The notes below the pieces were generated by a model. That model had not been told where the DNA came from. It saw nothing but the letters and a program-made list of their open reading frames with translations, and searched no databases. Of a stretch of 64,000 nucleotides of DNA, positions 9,079 through 18,986 are shown piece after piece. Within the stretch, counting starts at the first letter, position 1. The number at the start of each line of letters is the position of its first letter. A program made the position numbers and the translations under genes. Location of the stretch: assembly GCA_965262665.1 (NCBI GenBank), contig CBDHFR010000003.1:1178001-1242000 (forward strand), read 5' to 3'. Origin of the DNA: CBDBND01 sp965262665. Its GTDB lineage: Bacteria; Pseudomonadota; Alphaproteobacteria; Rhodospirillales; Rhodospirillaceae.

Positions 9079-10452
9079 TCAAAAGAATACCTCTTTAATT
9101 CTGTCGTATTCGGCAGTCTCGGGATTCATCGGTTTATGAGGCATAACCTCTGTTAAGGGCTTGGTAGAGTATCCGATCAAATTTGAGCTTGATATCACAG
9201 TTTGTTCACACTCTTTACCTCTCAGCATGTCCTTCGGAGAAGTCACGTCCCAGCAAAAAACCTTTAGACCATGTTCTTTGATGGCAGTTTCTATTACTAA
9301 GTTTATGTGATCGTCATTCCAACTGTATCCAATAACCATCAAGGCTATGTCACCTGCTGATAAGGTTGCCCTGAATACTTCGTAGTACCAGGAGAAGAGT
9401 GGTTCTTTCATCAAGGTTTGAGCTTTTTTTGTTCCCATTATTAGTTTTGCAGCGTTTGTAGAAGACCTCCAGTTAATTGATCCATGTAACTTGATGAGAT
9501 TAAAGCTACGCTCAAGGTTAGGTGGTTCCCACCCATCTTCATCTGAAAGATACGCAATGGGAATATTGTCATTAAACACCGGCCATGGAGAGGGTGGTGT
9601 GCTCCAATTTATTCCGGGTATCGAGAACTCCTGTTTGTCCACCTGTGTTCCGTAGATACGTTCCAACAGTAAATCTTGATTCAATGTGAATACAAAACCG
9701 CAACCTCTTCCAACGGGACCTGGACAGAAACTCGATATTAGATCGTTGATCGTCGCGGGCAGCACCTCTTGGGAGGGGTTCCTGTAGTTTTCGTCCATGG
9801 CATTGAAAGTGTAATTGATAGCCGACAAAAAAGCTTTTTCATCTTCCTCTTTAAAAAGGCCGGTGCGGACAATCTCCAAAGCCTCCTCAAATGATTCTGT
9901 TTCGAGAACAAGTTGCTTCAGACTAGGGCGAACCTGAACTTCAGGATGGGAAAACACCCACTCTTTAACTTCGCTGGCAAGCAGCCCGCCCCAGTTTTTT
10001 GAGAATCCTGCCCCGGTTAATAAAACCCGTCGGCTGAATTGTTTCCCATCAACCGCTAGCTTTTCAGAATGTGAAAAATCGCGCTGTCCCACAGGAAGGA
10101 TTGCCCACTCAACCGTTAACTCATCGTATGAATCACCGCGATGTTTGTCCTTTATTGCGATAATCTTAAGGGCGGCGAAAGCACCTTGTATGTTCTCCAA
10201 TAAAACAATTTGGCCCATCCGTGGACGGTGGCTCCTTGATGAATAATCAAAACGTCGCGCATCTTTAATGCTTTCAATGGACGATGCACGTTCCGCAAGA
10301 GCTACGGCCCTAATATTTGTTGGATCATTGTATATGTATACGCTTTGTCGATCAGCCCTTGTCCACATGGTTGTAAAGCTGGTGTCGCCGTCGCCTACTT
10401 CATAGGTGCCGTTATTTGAGGAAAAGTCGAATATAGCTTGGCCGGATTTCAT
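9079..10452 (-). CDS. SIR2-domain protein with an additional N-terminal domain, putative antiphage NADase
   Basis: A 457-residue protein. I chose ATG 10452 with GCGAGG just upstream rather than a TTG 36 bp earlier. The C-terminal part carries the SIR2 signature in order: VLLTGAGFSKNWGG near residue 145, FTLNQDLLLERI, LIKLHGSINW near 320 with the catalytic His, and VIGYSWNDDHIN near 370. SIR2 domains of this bacterial class degrade NAD+ in abortive defence systems. Residues 1-135 (FDFSSNNGTYEVGDGDTSF, then DYSSRSHRPRMGQIVLLENI) form a separate domain I cannot name; it may sense the trigger. The gene is AT-richer than its neighbours and has no visible partner, so it looks like a transferred stand-alone defence gene 3.5 kb from the CRISPR array. 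Confidence 0.8.
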   Translation of the reverse strand: MKSGQAIFDFSSNNGTYEVGDGDTSFTTMWTRADRQSVYIYNDPTNIRAVALAERASSIESIKDARRFDYSSRSHRPRMGQIVLLENIQGAFAALKIIAIKDKHRGDSYDELTVEWAILPVGQRDFSHSEKLAVDGKQFSRRVLLTGAGFSKNWGGLLASEVKEWVFSHPEVQVRPSLKQLVLETESFEEALEIVRTGLFKEEDEKAFLSAINYTFNAMDENYRNPSQEVLPATINDLISSFCPGPVGRGCGFVFTLNQDLLLERIYGTQVDKQEFSIPGINWSTPPSPWPVFNDNIPIAYLSDEDGWEPPNLERSFNLIKLHGSINWRSSTNAAKLIMGTKKAQTLMKEPLFSWYYEVFRATLSAGDIALMVIGYSWNDDHINLVIETAIKEHGLKVFCWDVTSPKDMLRGKECEQTVISSSNLIGYSTKPLTEVMPHKPMNPETAEYDRIKEVFF

Positions 10453-10661
10453 AGAACCTCGCCTGCCCTCCTCTAAAGCTACTTTCAATATCGTTTCATT
10501 AATATGTCTCCTTATCTACGCGTCGGATACTAGAAAAACATGAGGCAAATAATTATTTTGTTAAGCCCGGTAAAACGTGACCAACCATTGCAGTCGTGCT
10601 GTGACTCCCGATAATTTCACCATGTGATACTGGAGTCCGGTGTCCTTCCCGAAAACCTGTG

Positions 10662-10736
10662 CCTTCCGAAAATCTCATCCACACTTGGACGTTTTGCAAC
10701 AAGAAGAGCGGTGGATAAGGCTCTCGGAAGGGATGG
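10662..10736. repeat. 75-bp hairpin repeat, copy H2
   Basis: Inverted arms CCTTCCGAAAATCTCATCCA and GTGGATAAGGCTCTCGGAAG enclose a short loop with GCAACAAGAAGAGCG. Homologous to H1 across its full length. Confidence 0.7.
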
Positions 10737-10836
10737 GGTGAAACGGTTGTGGATCGAGGCATGGACGAAGACCACAAACCTTACTTCCCGGCTCGAGACG
10801 TCTTACTCTGATTATGTCAACAGGATTGATTCAAGA

Positions 10837-11145
10837 ATGAGTCTAATTGTGAATAAGACATGGGACGTCATCATCATCGGCGCTGGCACGGTTGGTCTGC
10901 CAGCGGCGATCTTTGCGTCGCAGCGCAGCGATAGCGTTCTGGTGCTCGATGCTGCCCCGGACATTGGGGGTACTCTTCATTTAAGTGGGGGCCAGATGAG
11001 CGCAGCAGGCACGCGCCTGCAAAAAGAAAAAGGGATCGAAGATTCCCCCGCGTTACACCTCGAAGATGTCATGTGCATTTCGAAGAATACCGCCGATCGA
11101 GACTTGGTCGGTCTCGCCGTTAATAACTGGTTGTCCACCATATAT
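10837..11145 (+). pseudogene. FAD-dependent oxidoreductase N-terminal stump
   Basis: From ATG 10837 the frame gives WDVIIIGAGTVGLPAAIFAS and LVLDAAPDIGGTLHLSGGQM, an FAD-binding Rossmann entry of the fumarate reductase/3-ketosteroid dehydrogenase type. It ends in AT-rich, unrelated sequence after about 100 residues. Family members exceed 450 residues, so the catalytic part is lost. Confidence 0.7.
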
Positions 11146-11546
11146 TATTATTATCATATTGTTATATAATGACTTTTTGCCTTTATAATTTATTGTACCC
11201 GCATCCATCCCCACGTCTTACATTGGAATGCACGCAAAATCCTGGAAATGCCTCCGTGCCGGCTGACTATCCATTGACTATACAATAAAGAGCAGGGACC
11301 GGCAGCCCACGTTCCTTTTCCCGCAAGACTCCGCAGCGCATCGCCGAGAACACACTGGATTGGACCGCGTAGTCGTAATCGTTGCATCAAGGCGATTGAG
11401 CCGGAGATTTGATTGATTTCGCAAGCGCGTGCCGAAGACACGTATATCCAAGTATAACTCGTCCGAGTGACAGGCCACGACGCGACGACGTGCCCTAGGT
11501 TCGCGTTCCTAGTGCTCCAAAGTAATGGCCTATAGCGATGTGGGGG
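11146..11546. other. Intergenic, no gene seen
   Basis: About 400 bases starting with an AT-rich tract (ATATTATTATTATCATATTG). No frame shows a recognisable product. Confidence 0.45.
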
Positions 11547-11691
11547 CCCGCGTATCCGTCACACCGTCACAACCGTTGTCAGCCGGGGCTTTCAGCGCTT
11601 TCGTATCCGTCACAGGTATAGGTTATGTGACGGATAGAGAATCACTGTAACCGTTAGGAGATAAGGGTTGTGACGTTGTGACGGATAGGGA
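11547..11691. repeat. Iteron-like inverted cluster of ATCCGTCACA
   Basis: The decamer ATCCGTCACA occurs at about 11550 and 11605 on the plus strand and as TGTGACGGAT at about 11630 and 11680. Two direct copies thus face two inverted copies. The outer pair extends to near 20 bp each, with a second GTCACAAC half-site. Clusters like this bind replication or partition proteins or mark element ends. No rep or par gene is adjacent. Confidence 0.6.
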
Positions 11692-11703
11692 TGGTGTCTC
11701 TTC

Positions 11704-12050
11704 GATCAAATGGTTTCCCGATACCTTGACGAGGGCAATGCGTTTGTAACCTTACGCGGCTCTGCCACCTGTGGCGATCTCTTCGGCGTGAATTGTATTG
11801 GGCGCAGAGCTGAACGGCTTGAGCAAGTTGCCCACCGTTTAGTGCCGATCGCCGATCGGGAAGCCCGGACTGGCGGTAAGCGAATGAGACGCCTACGAAA
11901 CAAGCGCAGCAATTTGGGTTGTCGAGCACTTGGCATGATGGTTTGTAATGACCGGTATGGGACCCGCGCCAGTTGACGCAGGTAGGGGGGGTCTCGGATT
12001 TCGTTCGGCATCGGATCGAAGTACCTATGCATCTCCGTGTCTCACTTTTT
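11704..12050. repeat. 345-bp dispersed repeat, copy 2
   Basis: Nearly identical to positions 1-345 of the window, in the same orientation, 11.7 kb apart. Recombination between the two could excise or invert everything between them, including cfa and the SIR2 gene. Confidence 0.8.
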
Positions 12051-12131
12051 TTGGCTTACGCGGGAGGCATCAAGGCGTGACAGCCTCTCGCTTCTATACG
12101 TCCAATACCTGTGTCTTGCGAAAACCTGGGC

Positions 12132-13606
12132 GGGTTCAATCGGTCGTCGCAACACTCTGGCATAGGAGGTTGCTATGACGGTACGCAGACGGCGGTCGGA
12201 TCGGTCTGGACGGAGCAAGTTGCATTCGCCAGGTCGACCGGACTCGGCACGGCGTGAGGAGCTTGTTCGGTTCTGGGCAGCGATTGCGACGGGGCGTTCG
12301 AGCGCGGACGCGGCCCGAGATGCCGGTGTATCCCCTCCGGTAGGCTCGAGGTGGTTCCGGAGGTCGGGCGGCATGCCGCCAGCACATTTATCGCAATCGG
12401 CCAAGCCGCTGTCAGGACGTTACCTGTCTTTCGAGGAACGTGAGGAGATTGCTCTTCTGCGCGCTCAGGGAAGAGGCATACGTCATATTGCTTGCCGGCT
12501 GGAGCGAGCACCGTCGACGATCTCCCGCGAGGTGCGGCGCAACGCGGCGACCCGAAGCGGTGGCCTGGACTACCGAGCAACGACGGCGCAGTGGCATGCT
12601 GATCGATCCGCCAAAAGGCCGCAGCCAGCCAAGCTGGCAACGAATGAGGCGCTGCGGCGCGATGTGCAGGATCGGCTTGCGGGTCGGATCTCGGCACCGG
12701 ATGGAACGGTGATCGAGGGGCCACGCGTCGTCTGGAACGGTCGTCGGCATGGGCCGCGGCAGCGCAGGCGATGGGCCAGGGCCTGGAGTCCTGAGCAGAT
12801 CGCGCACCGTCTTCGGATCGACTATCCTGGGGACGGGCCCGAGGATCAAGCGATGCGGATCAGTCATGAGGCGATCTATCAGGCGCTCTACGTACAGGGC
12901 CGCGGCGCACTCCGTCGTGAGCTGACCGCCTGCCTTCGCACGGGAAGGGCACTGCGCGTGCCTCGGGCACGTAGCCGCCGGCGGGGAAAATCCTTCGTCA
13001 CGCCTGAGATCATGATCAGTGAACGATCGGCGGAAGCAGCTGATCGGGCCGTACCCGGACACTGGGAAGGTGACCTGATCATCGGCTTGGGCAGATCGGC
13101 GATCGGCACTCTGGTGGAACGCGCCACGCGGCTCACAATGCTGCTGCATCTTCCCCGAATGGAAGGCCACGGCACCGTCCCGCGCGTGAAGAACGGGCCT
13201 GCGCTTGCCGGCTGGAGCGAGCATGGGGCTGAAGCGGTTCGCGATGCCATCGCCCGGACGATCACGACATTGCCAGCGCAGCTTCGCCGCTCGCTGACCT
13301 GGGACCAGGGAGCAGAGATGGCCAGGCATGCGGATCTGCGGATCGCAACCGGCCTTCCCGTCTACTTCTGCGAACCGCACAGCCCTTGGCAACGCGGAAC
13401 GAACGAGAACACCAATGGATTGCTTCGACAGTACTTCCCGAAAGGAACCGATCTGAGCGCACACAGTCCGGACGTACTCGCAGTTGTTGCTGACGCGCTC
13501 AATACACGGCCCCGCAAGACCCTCGGATGGAGAACTCCCGCCGAAGCTCTGGACCAGTGCTTGCAGGCCAGTCAAACTGAACGTGTTGCGACGACCGGTT
13601 GAACCC
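12132..13606 (+). mobile_element. IS30-family insertion sequence, apparently complete
   Basis: A 1475-bp element bounded by 24-bp inverted repeats with one mismatch (left starts GGGTTCAATCGGTCGTCGCA, right end is the inverse with GGTTGAACCC). It contains one full transposase gene. A truncated second copy of its right end lies inside an IS3 at 46021-46292, so the element has moved at least twice locally. Confidence 0.88.
12175..13602 (+). CDS. IS30-family transposase
   Basis: A 475-residue DDE transposase. The ATG follows AGGAGG (12166-12171). The N-terminal helix-turn-helix region includes RYLSFEEREEIALLRAQGRG and HIACRLERAPSTISREVRRN. The integrase core shows VPGHWEGDLIIGLGRSAIGT (first Asp), LTWDQGAEMARHADL (second Asp) and PWQRGTNENTNGLLRQYFPK (Glu). 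An extra GWSEHGAE segment sits between the first and second Asp. All catalytic residues are present and the length is somewhat above the family mean, so it is probably active. It catalyses transposition of its own element. Confidence 0.92.
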   Translation: MTVRRRRSDRSGRSKLHSPGRPDSARREELVRFWAAIATGRSSADAARDAGVSPPVGSRWFRRSGGMPPAHLSQSAKPLSGRYLSFEEREEIALLRAQGRGIRHIACRLERAPSTISREVRRNAATRSGGLDYRATTAQWHADRSAKRPQPAKLATNEALRRDVQDRLAGRISAPDGTVIEGPRVVWNGRRHGPRQRRRWARAWSPEQIAHRLRIDYPGDGPEDQAMRISHEAIYQALYVQGRGALRRELTACLRTGRALRVPRARSRRRGKSFVTPEIMISERSAEAADRAVPGHWEGDLIIGLGRSAIGTLVERATRLTMLLHLPRMEGHGTVPRVKNGPALAGWSEHGAEAVRDAIARTITTLPAQLRRSLTWDQGAEMARHADLRIATGLPVYFCEPHSPWQRGTNENTNGLLRQYFPKGTDLSAHSPDVLAVVADALNTRPRKTLGWRTPAEALDQCLQASQTERVATTG

Positions 13607-13942
13607 GCCCCTCATCCGCCGATCCTTATGATGCAAACCTCCCAGATGTAGATAAGGTTTTCGGAAAGGACGGCCTGTGGCAAACCGTCACCGCTGCCAC
13701 TTGAGCTTGAGTTCTATACCAATGCGCGGCACGACCGTTCAATAGCGTGACAATGCCTCGTTGCGTATCCGGCCGGACTGCCCCAAAACCAGAACAGGCT
13801 CTATATTTGGCGGGAGCGTTGGATGGTCAGGTCAGACGGCTAAGCAATGCGTTTGAATTCAGGGCAGAAAATTGACTGTACCGGGTCGGTAAGCGATAGG
13901 CGAGTAATCAGGCCTGATAGTGGACAGGCCTTCGTCAAAGCG

Positions 13943-16900
13943 AGCCTTCTCGTCGAAGGTGCGGGGAACACTGGAACGGCTTTTTGCCGACGTATGTAAT
14001 TCTCGGTTCATCCCCGCGCGTGCGGGGAACACGTTTTCAAAGTTCCTTGCAGTGTCCGCGATGTCGGTTCATCCCCGCGCGTGCGGGGAACACTCTCGCT
14101 CTTTCTGCCATTTAACTTCTGGCTCCGGTTCATCCCCGCGCGTGCGGGGAACACAATAAGCCGCCCCAGGGGTTGTGGATCATAATCGATTCATCCCCGC
14201 GCGTGCGGGGAACACTTGGTATTGCGTTCCTGGCGTTGGTCGAATTTCGGTTCATCCCCGCGCGTGCGGGGAACACCCCTCCTAAGATTGGCTTTCTCTC
14301 GGCTGTAGTACGGTTCATCCCCGCGTGCGGGGAACATGTCATTGCGCGCCCGGCTATGGTTAGGCCGGGCGGTTCATCCCCGCGCGTGCGGGGAACACTT
14401 AATTGGAGGCTGCTTGCATGTATAGGAATACGGTTCATCCCCGCGCGTGCGGGGAACACGCGAGCCTTTCAGCCCGATTCTCCTCAGTGGACGGTTCATC
14501 CCCGCGCGTGCGGGGAACACGGTGATGGTCGCGACACCCTGTTGCATGTAGCGGTTCATCCCCGCGCGTGCGGGGAACACTTAGAAGTTTGTGCCGCTTG
14601 CTTTCCGGAACTCGGTTCATCCCCGCGCGTGCGGGGAACACGCTGGGTTGCGCCGAATGAAGGCGGCGATTCCCGGTTCATCCCCGCGCGTGCGGGGAAC
14701 ACATCCAGGGCTGGTCCGGGTCGAGTGATGGTGCCGGTTCATCCCCGCGCGTGCGGGGAACACATCAGCACCAGATTATCAGCCTCCAGCCCGTCCGGTT
14801 CATCCCCGCGCGTGCGGGGAACACCCGGAAAAAGCGGGACGCGGGGTTGTGCGTGACGGTTCATCCCCGCGCGTGCGGGGAACACGTTCTTTGGCCATTG
14901 GTTTGACCCTTCCTTTCCGGTTCATCCCCGCGCGTGCGGGGAACACGACGCATCAATAATGTGCGTCATGTTCAAGACCGGTTCATCCCCGCGCGTGCGG
15001 GGAACACGGTTGAATGGGGTTGATTGTGATGGCCGGGGCCGGTTCATCCCCGCGCGTGCGGGGAACACACGGAAGACGGCAACATCCTCCACCGCGAGAT
15101 CGGTTCATCCCCGCGCGTGCGGGGAACACGCCCATCGAAATGTTTCCCTAGGTTTACGGGTCGGTTCATCCCCGCGCGTGCGGGGAACACTTACCGAGGA
15201 TTATGCGGTGGCTTGCTAGGGACGGTTCATCCCCGCACGCGCGGGGAACACCTCTGCCAGGCAGAGCGAGGGCTTGCACTAGCCGGTTCATCCCCGCACG
15301 CGCGGGGAACACGCCCGCATCCGCGTTTCCGTGATCTTGGATTTCGGTTCATCCCCGCACGCGCGGGGAACACTGATGCCTCAATTCCTGGGTCCTCAGC
15401 GGTGTCGGTTCATCCCCGCACGCGCGGGGAATACGACAGCGGCCATGGCTTCTTCAACTTCGTGGACGGTTCATCCCCGCACGCGCGGGGAACACCAAGC
15501 GTTTTCTTATTATGCGTTTCAAACAGACGGTTCATCCCCGCACGCGCGGGGAACACGTCTCGAGTTCAGTTAGTTCGGCCTGTACGTCCGGTTCATCCCC
15601 GCACGCGCGGGGAACACTGACTCCGGTTTCTCGCCCACATAAACGTCTACGGTTCATCCCCGCACGCGCGGGGAACACCTGTACCCAATGAAAGCCCTAT
15701 ATATCAAAGTCGGTTCATCCCCGCACGCGCGGGGAACACGTCCAGCCGTGGCGCGGGGTCTGGGTCTGCATCGGTTCATCCCCGCACGCGCGGGGAACAC
15801 AGCAGTACTGCTTTTTATGTCATCGCTCTGTTCGGTTCATCCCCGCACGCGCGGGGAACACAACGCACAACAGACGCTGACGCTGTTTGATTTCGGTTCA
15901 TCCCCGCACGCGCGGGGAACACCTGATACTGCGTTGAATGATGTTTTCGGTATCCGGTTCATCCCCGCACGCGCGGGGAACACCATATCCAGGCTTTCGA
16001 ACTTCTCAATGTAGCCGGTTCATCCCCGCACGCGCGGGGAACACCTCTTGGCATACTGTGTCCAAAGGGCCAAAAACGGTTCATCCCCGCACGCGCGGGG
16101 AACACGCCGGTCGGATCATTAGGCAGGCACTCGGGGTCGGTTCATCCCCGCACGCGCGGGGAACACGCGATAGAACGGGCTATTGACGTGCCCTATATTG
16201 AAACGGTTCATCCCCGCACGCGCGGGGAACACGCGCTTGAAGGCCGGTGAATAGGTCCAATCCACGGTTCATCCCCGCACGCGCGGGGAACACTAATAAT
16301 CAGCGGGTATATCCGACAAAATTACCGGTTCATCCCCGCACGCGCGGGGAACACGGCCCATAGTTGCGGAACGTAGCGCGGTTCACCGGTTCATCCCCGC
16401 ACGCGCGGGGAACACGTTTGTCACGACAGAACGAAACCGCGTTTATACGGTTCATCCCCGCACGCGCGGGGAACACGCAGTCTGTGTCTGTGAAAGGGTT
16501 CACTGGATCGGTTCATCCCCGCACGCGCGGGGAACACCACGGCTTAACCGTCTCGCAGCAATTCGAGGCCGGTTCATCCCCGCACGCGCGGGGAACACTC
16601 AGCCTAGCCATCCAGGACATGGCCGAAGACCGGTTCATCCCCGCACGCGCGGGGAACACTGAACCTAACGCCCAAAAACATAAGCGAACTGCGGTTCATC
16701 CCCGCACGCGCGGGGAACACCAGGTCGGAAAGACCGGCTCATATCAGGCGGTCGGTTCATCCCCGCACGCGCGGGGAACACATCACGGTCAGCTCCTGCA
16801 TTGCCCGCGTCCCCGGTTCATCCCCGCACGCGCGGGGAACACCTAGGTTTACGTGTGGCCCACTTGTCCTGTTCCGGTTCATCCCCGCACGCGCGGGGAA

Positions 16901-18855
16901 CACATGGTGCGCGGGTTCAAATCAAGCACGGGGTTCGGTTCATCCCCGCACGCGCGGGGAACACGCGCTTCGCCATCGTTGAAATATCCTTTCCGGCGGT
17001 TCATCCCCGCACGCGCGGGGAACACGCGCACACCTCTTGTATGTGCCGTTCATTCGTCGGTTCATCCCCGCACGCGCGGGGAACACTTCAAGGCCACGAC
17101 CGCGGGCGGGACCGATTACGGTTCATCCCCGCACGCGCGGGGAACACTCGGGTGCAGTTTTCCTCAACCTCCAGTTTCACGGTTCATCCCCGCACGCGCG
17201 GGGAACACAGGTTGAGCGCGCTGCCCGAGCCGTCACTATCCGGTTCATCCCCGCACGCGCGGGGAACACGTGAATATGTCGAGTTCGGTGGAGAGTTCCA
17301 ACGGTTCATCCCCGCACGCGCGGGGAACACGTTAAACTAGAAAAGCGATTTGCTTATATAGTCGGTTCATCCCCGCACGCGCGGGGAACACTGTTTCGGC
17401 CTTGCCAAAGGGCCATACGTTCGCGGTTCATCCCCGCACGCGCGGGGAACACTTGCTACCACCACATTGGCCAGCATGGCGCTGCGGTTCATCCCCGCAC
17501 GCGCGGGGAACACATTGCGTCAATCAAAGTTTGATCTGTTTTAATCGGTTCATCCCCGCACGCGCGGGGAACACGGGATAGATTCGATAATTGTTTTGAC
17601 TGTGGTCGGTTCATCCCCGCACGCGCGGGGAACACTCTCGTTTGACCGGTATCAATGGCACACTGACCGGTTCATCCCCGCACGCGCGGGGAACACGCCG
17701 ACAGGTAACCCGATGGCCATCGGTATAGCGGTTCATCCCCGCACGCGCGGGGAACACTGTTACGGAAGGCACCCCCGTTGAAGCAGCACCGGTTCATCCC
17801 CGCACGCGCGGGGAACACGCGCAGTGCGCGGTTGATATGATGTAGAGCTTCGGTTCATCCCCGCACGCGCGGGGAACACGCGGGCGGGCAATATACTACC
17901 CTATGGTATGGCGGTTCATCCCCGCACGCGCGGGGAACACTTGTGTTCTCCTTGGTTGAGAAGGGGCTGGCACGGTTCATCCCCGCACGCGCGGGGAACA
18001 CAATTCGTCCTCTTTGAGCCACTCATTCAACACCGGTTCATCCCCGCACGCGCGGGGAACACGGAGACCGCCCAAGTGGTCTCCCTTGTCGTGACGGTTC
18101 ATCCCCGCACGCGCGGGGAACACCATCACATCAAAGTGGGTGTGTAGACCGCGCCCGGTTCATCCCCGCACGCGCGGGGAACACTGGCCCGTTAAGCGTA
18201 GACGAGATTATCAGGCCGGTTCATCCCCGCACGCGCGGGGAACACGTGGAACAGGGGAGTGAGTCTGTGTGGATTCTCGGTTCATCCCCGCACGCGCGGG
18301 GAACACGTATAGACAGGCGCAGGCTACGGAATCCGCGTCGGTTCATCCCCGCACGCGCGGGGAACACATTGGCATTGACCATGGGCCGTGTTTTCCGCTC
18401 GGTTCATCCCCGCACGCGCGGGGAACACGTATTTGCACAGATGCGTTTCCTGAGTCCTGACGGTTCATCCCCGCACGCGCGGGGAACACTTCTAACTCAA
18501 TCTCCCTACCTCTGGCTAGAGCGGTTCATCCCCGCACGCGCGGGGAACACTGGCGCGTCGAACAGCGGTATGATTTTTGAGTCGGTTCATCCCCGCACGC
18601 GCGGGGAACACTGTGCCACCGATTCTGGTGCTTACGTCTGGATCGGTTCATCCCCGCACGCGCGGGGAACACATTGGCATTGACCATGGGCCTTGTTTTT
18701 CGCCCGGTTCATCCCCGCACGCGCGGGGAACACTCTCTAATGTGGGCGGTGGGACCGTGGCTATACGGTTCATCCCCGCACGCGCGGGGAACACCCCCGT
18801 GGCCTCTGTGAGCTCGTGAAAAAAGCCGGTTCATCCCCGCACGCGCGGGGAACAC
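13943..18855 (-). CRISPR. Type I-E CRISPR array, 81 repeats and 80 spacers
   Basis: 29-bp repeats at 61-bp spacing. I read orientation from the handle: on the minus strand each repeat ends in ATGAACCG after a CCCCGC/GCGGGG hairpin, as in I-E crRNAs. Transcription therefore runs from the leader at 18856 leftward. The leader-distal repeat at 13943-13971 is degenerate in its left half, as expected for the oldest end. Twenty repeats (14004-15190) have one loop tetranucleotide and sixty (15223-18855) have its reverse complement. Irregular units are a 27-bp repeat at 14311, a repeat with GAATAC at 15406, a first-half variant at 14187, and spacers of 34 (14277), 31 (14521) and 37 nt (16167). Two spacers near the leader are near-duplicates. 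Confidence 0.98.
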
Positions 18856-18986
18856 CCCTTCTCACAACAGGTTGACATATAAAGCTTTTCACAATGTCAA
18901 AGAGCGCACCAATTGTTCGTCTTTTGTTCCTGACAGGCAAGATTAATCAAGCGTGTAAGAGCCCACACCCAACTTATTGCGTGGCC
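18856..18986 (-). promoter_or_regulatory. CRISPR leader
   Basis: 131 bp between the cas2 stop and the first repeat. Read on the minus strand it is AT-rich, holds a -35-like TTGACA at 18900-18895 and a TTTATATG stretch toward the array, and ends with an IHF-like site close to repeat one. In type I-E the leader carries the array promoter and directs spacer integration. The spacing of the promoter elements is imperfect, so the exact start site is not assigned. Confidence 0.75.
18865..18877 (-). promoter_or_regulatory. IHF-like site for spacer integration
   Basis: On the minus strand TGTCAACCTGTTG matches the IHF consensus WATCAANNNNTTR at all but one defined position, 10-22 bp from the first repeat. 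In E. coli an IHF site at this distance bends the leader so Cas1-Cas2 integrates at the first repeat. Confidence 0.5.

Larger units (their letters stand above)
12112..13670. repeat. 75-bp hairpin repeat, copy H3, interrupted by IS30
   Basis: The left part (12112-12131, TGTCTTGCGAAAACCTGGGC) and right part (13607-13670, ending GATAAGGTTTTCGGAAAGG) join into one hairpin repeat homologous to H1 in inverse orientation once the IS30 at 12132-13606 is removed. The dinucleotide GC flanks both element ends, consistent with a 2-bp target duplication. Confidence 0.65.

Noticed and set aside
12412..13575. 387-codon minus-strand frame opposite the IS30 transposase
   Set aside because: Shadow of an intact transposase with full DDE motifs.
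13920..18819. Many open frames of 60-230 codons across 14-18.8 kb with repeated RFIPARAGNT and HPRTRGEH peptides
   Set aside because: They are translations of the CRISPR repeats, whose 61-bp period shifts frame every unit. No ribosome-binding sites or real domains.
13943..18855. Array read on the plus strand
   Set aside because: The handle ATGAACCG, the degenerate end repeat at 13943, the leader next to cas2 and the cas strand all indicate minus-strand transcription.
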